Source: JANYHH01 sp965249745 | Lineage (GTDB): Bacteria; Deinococcota; Deinococci; Deinococcales; JAAFIG01 | NCBI GenBank assembly: GCA_965249745.1 | Contig: OZ252252.1 | Coordinates: 3,286,001 to 3,350,000 of the forward strand | Direction of reading: 5' to 3' | DNA length: 64,000 bases | Part shown: positions 53,105 through 61,513 of the stretch, one piece after another | Numbering within the stretch: the first letter of the stretch is position 1 | Layout of the letters: every line of letters begins with the position of its first letter | The notes under the pieces: model-generated | What the model saw: the letters and a program-made list of their open reading frames with translations, nothing else | What the model was told of the DNA's origin: nothing | Databases searched by the model: none | Made by a program: the position numbers and the translations under genes

Positions 53105-53470
53105 ATGAACAAATATGTTCTAAAAGCAGAGAACGCCTTCAGTAGTCTCGAGTACCAGACCCGTGTCCAGGTTCAACCCGAATGCACGGTCGAACGCACG
53201 CTAGAGATCATCGGCGGCAAGTGGACGACTCTGGTGCTGCGCGATCTACTGCGCGGCACGCGGCGCTTCGGGGAGTTGCGCGCCAGCCTCGGGTTGGTCA
53301 GTCCGAAAACGCTGACCGACCGTCTGCGCTTCCTCGAGGAGCGCGGCATCGTGCGCCGAACCGCGTACTCGGAGATTCCACCACGGGTCGAATACGCCCT
53401 GACCGAGCGCGGGCGCGACCTGGGAACGATCATTGACGCGATGGCGCTCTGGGGCGCGAAGCACGGCTGA
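53105..53470 (+). CDS. HxlR-family transcriptional regulator
   Basis: A 121-residue winged-helix regulator (CTVERTLEIIGGKW, then LLRGTRRFGELRASLGLVSPKTLTDRLRFLE). Cys27 sits at the position of the redox- or aldehyde-sensing cysteine of HypR, YodB and QorR type proteins. It is divergent from three NAD(P)-binding oxidoreductases, a typical regulator-target layout for quinone or aldehyde stress. Confidence 0.93.
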   Translation: MNKYVLKAENAFSSLEYQTRVQVQPECTVERTLEIIGGKWTTLVLRDLLRGTRRFGELRASLGLVSPKTLTDRLRFLEERGIVRRTAYSEIPPRVEYALTERGRDLGTIIDAMALWGAKHG

Positions 53471-53614
53471 GCAAGCTTCCGAAGCAGCCAGACCGACATC
53501 GTTAGGACGTAGTTAAACCGACGCGGCCCCAGCGGCCCTCGAGTCGCAAACCTGGGCTGGCTGTTGTGCAAAGACCGCACGGCCCGCAAAGGTGGTCCGT
53601 TATACTGCTTGGCA

Positions 53615-53647
53615 ATGCGTCACACCCCAGCGAACCGAGACCTCTGA
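53615..53647 (+). CDS. Possible leaderless mini-ORF coupled to the LC7-like gene
   Basis: TATACT (53601-53606) is 8 nt before an ATG encoding MRHTPANRDL; its TGA shares the A with the ATG of the next gene (TGATG). The promoter spacing equals that of leaderless genes here, so the transcript should begin with this 10-codon ORF. Confidence 0.45.
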   Translation: MRHTPANRDL

Positions 53648-54711
53648 TGGCCAACAGCGTGTACAACACAGTCTGTGATGCCTTAAGTCGTATCGTCTCG
53701 AGGCGAGCGGCGGAAAACATTGTCAGCGAAGCCCTGCGCGGCGCGAAGACCGACGCCAACCGTGTCACAGCCAAGGAAATGCAAGCCTTACTGAAAAGCG
53801 CCGTCTTTGCGCGGTTGCAGCAAATCATTCCGGTGGCTCAGGCCAAAGGCGAAATCAAACAGATTCTCAGCACCCTGGAAAAGTTCTTTGATCGTCCCAA
53901 CCCAGCCCTCAGCCCTGAAGTCCTCGAGGGGCTGGCGGCTTTGCAGAACGAGTTCCGTCCCTATGCCAAACTGTCGCAACCGCGCGCTCAGGGCTTGCTG
54001 AAAAGCCTTCAGGAATTGCCGCAATCGGACGACCCGGTGAAAGCCTTGAACACACTCTGGGCGGAGCTGGACCTGTTGCAGTTGGAGCTGACGGGACGCA
54101 CGCAACCACCACCGACCACGATGACCGACGGTCGCAACCTGGATGAGCTATTACTCTCGAGCGGCGAGTACGCGATCAATTACCAGTTCGAGGAGGTGCC
54201 GCGGGAGGACATGCCCCAGGAGGACAAACCCCCGACGGCCGCCAGTGCTCCGCTGGCAGAACGGTTTACACCGGGTTCACCGACGGCCGTGGCCATCCCG
54301 ACCGCGCCTGCTGGAATAGTCCCTGCCTCTGCCACCATTACTCCCGCTACAGTCGCACCCAGCGCAATCATGGTCCGTTTTCCCCTGGCGACCACCGATG
54401 GACGCGATGCTCTGCTGCTGCACTTCGCGCTCGAGGAGGGCGTGGTCGGAGTCTTGCTTTCCAATCGTCTGGGTGACGTGCTCGCCGAACGCCTGTCAGC
54501 CGGAGAAGCCGATCAGCTCGCGGCGGTGGTTGCGGCGACGACGTTACTGTTGGAAAAACGCCGTGGCTTTCAACTGTTTTACACGCATCTTCAAGATGTC
54601 AGCGCCTTCATTGGGCTGGTAGACCGATACGTGCTGACTGTACTGACCGATAACCGCGTCAACGTGGGACGTTTACTCTCTGAGATGGCATCCTTGAAGG
54701 AGGACATATGA
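53647..54711 (+). CDS. Protein with C-terminal Roadblock/LC7-like domain
   Basis: A 354-residue cytoplasmic protein: a helical N-terminal half (1-150), a Pro/Ala/Thr-rich linker (about 185-240), and a C-terminal domain with VVGVLLSNRLGDVLAERLSAGEADQ, split by helices, and RYVLTVLTDNRVNVGRLLSEM, the strand and end pattern of Roadblock/LC7 proteins such as MglB that regulate small GTPases. No GTPase gene adjoins. It overlaps the downstream membrane-protein gene (ATGA). Confidence 0.65.
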   Translation: MANSVYNTVCDALSRIVSRRAAENIVSEALRGAKTDANRVTAKEMQALLKSAVFARLQQIIPVAQAKGEIKQILSTLEKFFDRPNPALSPEVLEGLAALQNEFRPYAKLSQPRAQGLLKSLQELPQSDDPVKALNTLWAELDLLQLELTGRTQPPPTTMTDGRNLDELLLSSGEYAINYQFEEVPREDMPQEDKPPTAASAPLAERFTPGSPTAVAIPTAPAGIVPASATITPATVAPSAIMVRFPLATTDGRDALLLHFALEEGVVGVLLSNRLGDVLAERLSAGEADQLAAVVAATTLLLEKRRGFQLFYTHLQDVSAFIGLVDRYVLTVLTDNRVNVGRLLSEMASLKEDI

Positions 54712-56513
54712 AAACCTGGATTCGCGTCTCGCTGATCCTGATTGGGCTGGGCCTGCAAGCTATCGGTCTGACCACGGCAAACGCACAGAACCTGGATCTG
54801 ATCGGCGCGTACCGCTCGATTCAGAACTCGCTCGAGGTGGCGCGCGTCACCCTCGCGAAGGACCCGGCCGGGGCGCTGGCGCGGGTCGAGGGAGCCGCGA
54901 ACGTCTTTCGCAAGGTCAGCGGACAACTGGCCCCGGCGCTTTCGGGCGGTGGTAACGCCGCGCTGAAAAACGCGGGCACGGCCGTGTCGCGCGGCTCGAG
55001 CACCGATTTCGCGGCGCAGGCCGGTCAGGTCCGGGCGATCCTGGAACGAGGCTTGCTGGAAAAGTACTTGACGCTGTTAGGTACTCCCGCCCAGGCGAGC
55101 CGCTACGCCAGCGTGTTGGGAAAATCCTTCAAGCTGAGCGCCGCCTCACAGAAAGACCTGAACCTCAGCACCAAATCCGGTAACGCCTCGAGGGCGCGCG
55201 GCATCATAGAATTACAACTCGCTAACATCATCAGTAACGCCCTAGGAGCCGCCAGGGACAACGCCGCCAATCGCTCCAGCGCGTTTGGGAGCGCCAGCCG
55301 GGCCGCGAACACCTTCCTGATCGTGCAGGACTCACCTCGAGTCGGCGAGCTGAGCGTTGGCGGTTTCACCGGGGCGATCACTACGCTCACCAGTGGCGAC
55401 ACGGCCGGATTCCAGCAGGCGGCGGGCGGATTGATCGCCCAAGTTCGCGGTTTCGCGGCTCGCGCCAGGGGCTTGATCTCGAGCAGCCCTCAGAGCGGCG
55501 CGACCCGTCCGGCGGTTCGCCCAACCCCGCCCGCGCCGCAACCGAACCCGCCCACCGCCCGTCCCACGCCGCCAGTCGCGGCCTCACCCACAGTTGCCCC
55601 AAACGTCAACGCCCTGAAGAACTCCCTCGTCAAGGCGGGCATCGCCGCGCCGCAAGCGGAAAACCTAGCCAGGGACCTGGCCAAGCAGGGCTTTAACAGC
55701 CTCTCCGGGGTGCTGGACGGAATCTCGGTGCAACTCTCCAGCGCGCTCTCCGACATCCAAGACGCCAACGTCCCGGACGGACGGGCGGAGATTTCCAACG
55801 CCAAGAACATCTTTGACTCGAGCCTGCGGGCCGTGGTCGAGGCCGCCGATCCAGCCTTAGCGACTCGAGTCAGCCGCGTGTTCGAGGCGACCGAGGCCGC
55901 CTCCGGCGTGCGCCCGGTGGACGTGACGGTTTTATTGGGAGAGATTGACACGATCCGCAAATGGTCCGAGGGCAAGCCCGCCTCCGGGTTGCAAGCCTTG
56001 GTTGCCACTGTCCAGCCGTGGTGGATGGGTTGGTTGCGCGGCGGGCTGTTCCTGGTCGCGGCGCTGCTATTCACCTACCCGATTTACCTGCTGAACCTGG
56101 CCTTCGGTGGGCGCAACCCGTACTGGCGCTACATCGGCATCGCTATGGTGCTGCTGTTCATTCCCCCGCTGCTGGAAGGCTTAGCCTGGCTGGGATCGTT
56201 CATCGCGCAGGGAACCGGATTGCGCTTCTTTGACGGCATTGCGTCCTTTAGCGTCTTGCAGAACCCGTTGGCGCAAATCGGCTGGGTCATCATCCTGTTC
56301 GCCACGGTCTTCTTTGCGACCGCCGGATTCAGGGGCATCGCCACGCAGTTCGGATTGATCCGCAGTCGCAATCAGGGCACGGGCGCACCGACCTCAATGG
56401 GAACCGTCGGTTTCGGCAACGCCAATCCGACGCCGATGGACCGCCCCGCCATGAACACCCAGCAGGTTCCGACGACCGAACGCACGATCGTCGAATGGGA
56501 CGAAGAATTCTAA
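54708..56513 (+). CDS. Exported/membrane protein of unknown function
   Basis: A 601-residue protein: signal peptide (1-26), helical Ala-rich domain (27-255), Pro-rich linker (about 265-295), second helical domain, then four transmembrane helices (about 440-555: GGLFLVAALLFTYPIYLLNLAF, YIGIAMVLLFIPPLLEGLAW, and two more) and a cytoplasmic tail ending VEWDEEF. The gene is translationally coupled to the LC7-like protein, whose domain may contact the tail. Followed by a strong terminator. Confidence 0.7.
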   Translation: MKTWIRVSLILIGLGLQAIGLTTANAQNLDLIGAYRSIQNSLEVARVTLAKDPAGALARVEGAANVFRKVSGQLAPALSGGGNAALKNAGTAVSRGSSTDFAAQAGQVRAILERGLLEKYLTLLGTPAQASRYASVLGKSFKLSAASQKDLNLSTKSGNASRARGIIELQLANIISNALGAARDNAANRSSAFGSASRAANTFLIVQDSPRVGELSVGGFTGAITTLTSGDTAGFQQAAGGLIAQVRGFAARARGLISSSPQSGATRPAVRPTPPAPQPNPPTARPTPPVAASPTVAPNVNALKNSLVKAGIAAPQAENLARDLAKQGFNSLSGVLDGISVQLSSALSDIQDANVPDGRAEISNAKNIFDSSLRAVVEAADPALATRVSRVFEATEAASGVRPVDVTVLLGEIDTIRKWSEGKPASGLQALVATVQPWWMGWLRGGLFLVAALLFTYPIYLLNLAFGGRNPYWRYIGIAMVLLFIPPLLEGLAWLGSFIAQGTGLRFFDGIASFSVLQNPLAQIGWVIILFATVFFATAGFRGIATQFGLIRSRNQGTGAPTSMGTVGFGNANPTPMDRPAMNTQQVPTTERTIVEWDEEF

Positions 56514-56532
56514 GCCCCTGAACAACCCAAAA

Positions 56533-56557
56533 GGGAGCGCCACGGCGCTCCCTTTTT
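56533..56557 (+). terminator. Intrinsic terminator
   Basis: GGGAGCGC/GCGCTCCC stem, CACG loop, five T. With AA on the left it may also serve the convergent holA gene weakly. Confidence 0.9.
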
Positions 56558-56580
56558 CGTGCGCTCAAACTGCTGAACGC

Positions 56581-57528
56581 TCAAAGCCCCAACTCGAGCA
56601 CCAAGCGCTCCAAGGTCAGGCTGGGTTCCAACCCGGACTTCATGCCGATGTCCGCCTCTAACAGCTTCTCGAGTTCGTACTTGACGCGTTTCTCCGAGTA
56701 GCGCCGGACAGCCTCGAGCGCTTTTTGGGCGCGAAACTCGTGGACGCTCAAGAGCTTGGCAGCCTCGGCGGGCCGAATCATCTCGTCCCTGGCGCGAAGC
56801 GCGTAGGCTCTGGCCATGAGCTGATAGTGACCCTGAAGCGCCCCGAGCAGCTTGAACGGATCCTCGCCCATGTGCAGCAAGCGCTCCAAATGCCCCCAGG
56901 CTTCGACCGGTTTCTTGGCGACGAGCGCGTCGGTCACAGCGAACATTGTCGTCGGCGGGTTCGCGTTCACGACCCGCGTGACCGTCTCCGCGTCCAGCCT
57001 GACCTCCAACAGCGCCAGCTTCTCCAACTCGCTCGCCAGACTGGCCACGTCGTCCGGGAAGGTGTCCGCCAGCAGTTTCGGCACGTCTTTCTCTAATTGC
57101 AACTTCAGCAGTTTCGCCCTGGACGTGACCCAGGCGATCAGCGCACCCTTCTGCGGCGTCGGATGGGCGCTCACCTCGAGACCCGCCTTCTCGTAGGCTT
57201 TGCTGCGAGACTCCTGCGCCTTGCGCTTCCGGGCGACCTCGCTGCCCGCTTCGGTGCTGGTCCAGTTCTCCGCGTCCAGCAGCACCGCCACAGCCTCCGG
57301 CGCTTTCTGCAACTCCTCCAAAATCGGCTTGTACTCCTTCAACCCTGTGACATCCACGACGACGACCGCCGGGCCGAACAGCCCGCCCTGAACCTGTGCG
57401 GCCACGAGTTCCGGCGTCAAATCCTCCTCGAGCCACGGCACGTCCCTGGACTGAAACCCAGCCGAGCGCAGGTGCGCCCGCGCCGCCTCGTGAATCAAAA
57501 ACCCATTTCCCACCAATGCCAGTGCCAC
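56581..57528 (-). CDS. holA: DNA polymerase III subunit delta
   Basis: A 315-residue clamp-loader subunit that opens the sliding clamp. The pattern follows HolA: LTPELVAAQVQGGLFGPAVVVVDV in the N-terminal AAA+-like domain without Walker motifs, DVASLASELEKLALL in the middle and a helical collar domain (PFKLLGALQGHYQLMARAYALR). GTG start at 57528, 6 nt from TAGAAT (57535-57540, minus strand). Confidence 0.9.
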   Translation of the reverse strand: MALALVGNGFLIHEAARAHLRSAGFQSRDVPWLEEDLTPELVAAQVQGGLFGPAVVVVDVTGLKEYKPILEELQKAPEAVAVLLDAENWTSTEAGSEVARKRKAQESRSKAYEKAGLEVSAHPTPQKGALIAWVTSRAKLLKLQLEKDVPKLLADTFPDDVASLASELEKLALLEVRLDAETVTRVVNANPPTTMFAVTDALVAKKPVEAWGHLERLLHMGEDPFKLLGALQGHYQLMARAYALRARDEMIRPAEAAKLLSVHEFRAQKALEAVRRYSEKRVKYELEKLLEADIGMKSGLEPSLTLERLVLELGL

Positions 57529-57610
57529 GGATGAATTCTAAGCGCTCGAGGCGGAGCAAATGAAATGTTCGTCAACCCTCGAGACTAACGAACTCGAGCC
57601 TCAAAACTTT

Positions 57611-57901
57611 CGCCTCTCCCAGTATTGATTGCGTGCCTTCGGCACCATGTAATTGCGTGCCTTTGGCACCATGTAATTGCGTGCCTTCGGCACCATGTAA
57701 TTGCGTGCCTTCGGCACGACGGGAGAGGCCGTCGCAGGCGGGTGAGGGAGGCGAGCGTCGTGCAGACTGCACGCAGGGCGTGACGCGAGTTGCCCTTGAC
57801 CCTGATCTTCCTCGAGAAACGATGTTTGGGATGGCTCGAGCAGGGACGTTGGTGACCGGGCGTTGTGCCTTGCACGCATAGTACCCACGCTACGCCCCTA
57901 C
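57611..57901 (-). repeat. Composite REP-like block, copy C (reverse)
   Basis: On the minus strand: GTAGGGGCGTAGCGTGGG, then AAGGTCAAGGGCAA-type core (as GGGTCAAGGGCAACTCGC), a CCTCACCCGCC segment and CCTCTCCC ending. It is expanded by four 24-bp tandem units. No gene is seen between 57541 and 57996. Confidence 0.72.
57628..57723 (+). repeat. 24-bp tandem repeat, four units, each with a hairpin
   Basis: Units of 24 bp start at 57628, 57652, 57676 and 57700 (ATTGCGTGCCTTCGGCACC...); the last ends differently. Each unit contains GTGCC-TTC-GGCAC, a 5-bp stem. They lie inside composite block C and are missing from blocks A and B. Confidence 0.9.
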
Positions 57902-58045
57902 GAAAATCTGGGGACGCGAGGGTGAACAGGCTGCCAGGAGATACACTTCAGACGAATGACTGCGAATCTTCTGCTCGAGCCGCAACCGCTCCGAACATGA
58001 ACGGGTTGCCCTGGACGGCGCTGCAACTCGGTCAGCTCCTGCGAG

Positions 58046-59017
58046 GTGGGACGGATTGAAGTTCTACGATCGTTCACAGCGAGAGACGCGACAGCCTTGC
58101 TGCAACTGCGCTTGCACGGCGCAACGCGTGATCTCGAGGCGAACGGTTTAGAGACGGTGATTCTGAAAACCTGGGCCACTAAGGCGCTTCAGCCCAGTGC
58201 GCGCGCCGAACTGCGGTTTCAGCTCGAGTTTGCCCCGGAGATGCGAGCGGATTTCGTGCCGTGGACATTCGCGGCGCACGATGATGGCGAAAACGCCTGG
58301 GTGTTGACGCAGGATTTGACCAGAGAGTACGCGCACCCAATCTTGCCACTCAGCCACGCGCAACTCGAGACGGCGACTCTGGCGCTGGCAACGCTGCACG
58401 CGCACTGGTGGCAGCACCCGAGACTCGAGCGGTCAGACTTGCTGGAACCCGTGAAAGACGTGACACGAATGCCGCAGGCGCTCCCTGAAGCCGGCGTTCG
58501 TCGCAACGCGGCGCTGGCGGAAGATGCCTTAAAAATCTTTCGCCAGGCGCACGAAACCGAATTCAGTTCAACCGACTGGAAGCTGCTCGAACGGTGGCTC
58601 GAGGCTTGGGAGGCTCTGTTTCTGGCACGGACTCGAGATTCGCGCCAGATCACCTTGTTGCACGGTGATTTTCACTTGGCGGGCAACAGTTTCTTCAGCC
58701 CCTATGACCCTGCCAGAATCAAGCTGATTGACTGGGCGCAACACAAGCGCGGCATCGGGGCGCACGATTTGATGTACATGCTGCTGAGCGCAGAGGATCA
58801 GGGCCGGCTCGAGCGTGACGAGCACTTCATCGGGCTGTATTACGCGAAGCTGCTCGAGGCGGGCGTGACCGACTACGACCTTGACGCCTGCCGCTGGGAT
58901 TACCGCTTCTGTTTGCTCAGCAACCTATTTCAATCCATCTTCCAGAACAGCCCGCGCTGGTTGCGGCGCAACCTCGAAGTGGTGCGAGTTTGGTCGCTCG
59001 AAGGGTGGACGGGTTGA
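58046..59017 (+). CDS. APH-type phosphotransferase (aminoglycoside/ecdysteroid-kinase-like)
   Basis: A 323-residue kinase-fold enzyme. The catalytic loop LLHGDFHLAGN carries His206, Asp208 and Asn214, and LIDWAQ the metal-binding Asp229. The substrate is a small hydroxylated molecule not predictable here. The GTG start leaves out about 20 N-terminal residues usual in the family; the frame just upstream (57997-58060) encodes LPWTALQLGQLLRGGTD, which looks like that missing part, so a frameshift is possible. Confidence 0.82.
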   Translation: MGRIEVLRSFTARDATALLQLRLHGATRDLEANGLETVILKTWATKALQPSARAELRFQLEFAPEMRADFVPWTFAAHDDGENAWVLTQDLTREYAHPILPLSHAQLETATLALATLHAHWWQHPRLERSDLLEPVKDVTRMPQALPEAGVRRNAALAEDALKIFRQAHETEFSSTDWKLLERWLEAWEALFLARTRDSRQITLLHGDFHLAGNSFFSPYDPARIKLIDWAQHKRGIGAHDLMYMLLSAEDQGRLERDEHFIGLYYAKLLEAGVTDYDLDACRWDYRFCLLSNLFQSIFQNSPRWLRRNLEVVRVWSLEGWTG

Positions 59018-59025
59018 AGCACCCG

Positions 59026-60786
59026 TCAATCCGCCGCCAGCCGTTCGGCCACCACCTCGAGCGGCTTCGTTCCGGCCAGCACACCCGCTGGGATCTGGAA
59101 GTCCTCGGCGATCAGCCTGGCGGTCATCTTGGCGCTCATCATGACGCTCGGCGTGCCGCCGCCGGGTTGCGCACCCGCACCGACCATGTAAAAGCGCGAA
59201 ATATCCTCGGAGCGGTTGTGCGGACGGAAGAACGCGGATTGGGCCAGGATCGGTTCCGGCCCGAACGCATTCCCGAGGTAACTCTGAAGCGTGCCCTGAA
59301 AGTAATCCGGGGTAATCGCGCTTTTGTAGACCAAGCGATTCATCAGGTTCGGGATGTAGCCACGCTCGTCCAAGAAGCGCAGAATCTTGTTGACGAACGG
59401 CTCTTCTAATAGTTCCCAATCTAAGCGGGAGCCATTGTGTGGCACCGGCACGAGTGTGTACGCGACGTGATGACCCTCGGGCGCGAGGCTGGGGTCGGTC
59501 AAAGACGGCACGTGCAGGTACTGACTGAAGTCTTTGGCCAGGATCTTGCGCCCGAAAATGTCCCTCAGCAACTCCTCGTAACGCGGTCCGAGGATGATGT
59601 TGTGATGCTTCAGATCCAGCTCGCCCTCGGCGCGAAAGCCGAAGTACACGACGACCAGCGACATGCTCTGCGGCGAGAGTTTGACTCGAGTGTCCGACTG
59701 CCAGAGGCGGTACTTGGCGGGGATCAGCTTCAGGTACGTATTGGCGTAATCGCCGTTGCTGACGACCAGATCGGCGTTCAGCGATTCGCCGTTTTCCAGC
59801 GTCACGCCGCCCGCAATGCGTTTACCGAATCGTCCGACCGGCTCGAGACCGTGTTCGTTCTTGATGTTGATTTGCGTGACAGTCGCGTTGAAGCGAATCT
59901 GCCCGCCGAGTTCCTGGTATTTCCGCACGAAACCGTTCACCAAGGCACCCGTGCCACCCATCGCAAAGTGAATCCCCCAGGTTTTCTCCACGAAGTGAAT
60001 CATCGCGTAGATCGCGGGCACCGACAGCGGGTTGCCGCCGACCAGCAGCGTCTCGAAGCTGAAGACTTGCTGCATCTTAGGGTTCTTGAAGTATTTCTTG
60101 GCAAAGCTGAAGAGCGTCCGCACTGCATCCAGTTTCAGCAGGTCCGGCACGACTTTCAACATACTGGCGACATCCCCGAAATGCGTGTAACCCAGTTGCA
60201 GGAACCCACGCTCGAAGATCGCCCTGGCGTCGTCGTGAAACCGGGCATACCCCTCGAGGTCTTCCGGCGCGAGGGCCGTGATCTGCTCTACGGTGTGCGT
60301 CGGATCGCCGTCGTAATCAAAATAGGTACCGTCGTCAAAATAGATGCGGTAGAACGGCAGAATCGGTTTCAGCCTCACGTAGCGGCTGGTGTTCGCGCCA
60401 CCGCTGATCCCCTCGCGGACTCGAGCCTGCTCACCCAGCACGTGCGCGGGGTAATCCGGTGTGGTCAGGTTGGCGACGCCGCGCTCCAAGCTGAATAACT
60501 CCTCAATGAAGTGCGGCACAGTGATGACGGTCGGACCCATGTCGAAGGTGAAGCCAGCCTGCGGCTCGAGCGGTTCGCGTTGTTTGATTTCTAACCACTG
60601 CCCGTCACGTTGCACGACCTTACGGACGTAGGCCCGTCCGCCCGGCGCGTCCAGTGCCTCCAAAATGGTGGTCTGGAAGCCCAGGCTTTGCAGGCGAATC
60701 CCCAGGGCAAGACCGCCGAAGCCGGAGCCGATGATAATCGCGGTTTTGCCAGTGCTGAACGGTTCGGCTGGAGACGGTGTGGTCAT
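59026..60786 (-). CDS. crtI: Phytoene desaturase
   Basis: A 586-residue FAD-dependent carotenoid desaturase. The dinucleotide site is GSGFGGLALG (20-29) with LEALDAPGGRAY next, and the C-terminal signature FYMVGAGAQPGGGTPSVMMSAK is complete. It converts phytoene to lycopene-type polyenes at the membrane, toward red pigments of the deinoxanthin kind. crtB is not beside it. TATCCT lies 10 nt before the ATG. Confidence 0.95.
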   Translation of the reverse strand: MTTPSPAEPFSTGKTAIIIGSGFGGLALGIRLQSLGFQTTILEALDAPGGRAYVRKVVQRDGQWLEIKQREPLEPQAGFTFDMGPTVITVPHFIEELFSLERGVANLTTPDYPAHVLGEQARVREGISGGANTSRYVRLKPILPFYRIYFDDGTYFDYDGDPTHTVEQITALAPEDLEGYARFHDDARAIFERGFLQLGYTHFGDVASMLKVVPDLLKLDAVRTLFSFAKKYFKNPKMQQVFSFETLLVGGNPLSVPAIYAMIHFVEKTWGIHFAMGGTGALVNGFVRKYQELGGQIRFNATVTQINIKNEHGLEPVGRFGKRIAGGVTLENGESLNADLVVSNGDYANTYLKLIPAKYRLWQSDTRVKLSPQSMSLVVVYFGFRAEGELDLKHHNIILGPRYEELLRDIFGRKILAKDFSQYLHVPSLTDPSLAPEGHHVAYTLVPVPHNGSRLDWELLEEPFVNKILRFLDERGYIPNLMNRLVYKSAITPDYFQGTLQSYLGNAFGPEPILAQSAFFRPHNRSEDISRFYMVGAGAQPGGGTPSVMMSAKMTARLIAEDFQIPAGVLAGTKPLEVVAERLAAD

Positions 60787-60970
60787 AAACGCTCACAGGA
60801 TACGGTGGCGACCCCGCGTTTCAAACAGGGCTGGACACAGTTGTAGAGCGCGGTCCGTTCGGAAAATAGTCTGATTGGCTCGAGCGTCCACCGCCAAGCG
60901 AGCGGCGGGGCGATCGCCAGCCCATGGCGCGTTTATTCCTGAGAGGGAGTTGGACGCGCCAACCTCGAAT

Positions 60971-61015
60971 CTCGAGCAGGGTCGCCTCGAGCAGGGCCAC
61001 CTCGAGCCAGTATCG
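60971..61015 (+). repeat. 15-bp tandem triplication with CTCGAG
   Basis: Three units start CTCGAGC at 60971, 60986 and 61001, the first two nearly identical. In a 256-bp spacer that shows no gene. Confidence 0.8.
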
Positions 61016-61042
61016 AAGCTGTCTTGGTTCCTCGTGGGGCGC

Positions 61043-61513
61043 TCAACGACCTAGGGCGATTATGAATCCTAGCGTGGCCAACAGCGACGCGCCCGTCCTG
61101 ACATAGTTCCAAAGCGTCCACGTCCCGAGGTAGCCCTGCCAAATTTCAGTTGCCGCGTCGGGCTTGGCGGCCGCCAGCGCGTCGTTCAACGGCACGTTGC
61201 CGAAGATGGTCACCAGGAAGCTGCCGATCAGGTACAACCCGGCTCCGACGAGCAACCAGCTCGAGCCGGGTTGACGCCACCCTGTCAGGGCAACGACCCC
61301 CAGGATGACTGACAGCAGCGCCGTGCCAACGAAGACCAGCATGAACGGTGACCCGAGAATCACCTGGTTGATTGAATTCATCGCGGCCAGACCATCGCGG
61401 GCTGGCAAGCGAGCCAGGGACGGCATAACGAAGCTCGAGAAGGCGAAGAAGGTCCCGGCGACCAGCCCAGCCCCGAGGGCCGAGGCGACTGTCGCCAGCG
61501 AAATCCAGGTCAT
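61043..61513 (-). CDS. DUF1772 (anthrone-oxygenase-like) membrane protein
   Basis: A 156-residue protein with four transmembrane helices (GAGLVAGTFFAFSSFVMPSL, SPFMLVFVGTALLSVILGVVAL, LLVGAGLYLIGSFLVTIFG, and a C-terminal one) and the family feature NVPLNDALAA. Its start overlaps the end of the NAD(P)-binding gene by four bases. DUF1772 proteins are often next to NmrA-type genes and TetR regulators, as here. Confidence 0.9.
   Translation of the reverse strand: MTWISLATVASALGAGLVAGTFFAFSSFVMPSLARLPARDGLAAMNSINQVILGSPFMLVFVGTALLSVILGVVALTGWRQPGSSWLLVGAGLYLIGSFLVTIFGNVPLNDALAAAKPDAATEIWQGYLGTWTLWNYVRTGASLLATLGFIIALGR

Noticed and set aside
57628..57723. CRISPR array
   Set aside because: The 24-bp units are directly joined with no spacers between them, and no cas genes are present in the window.
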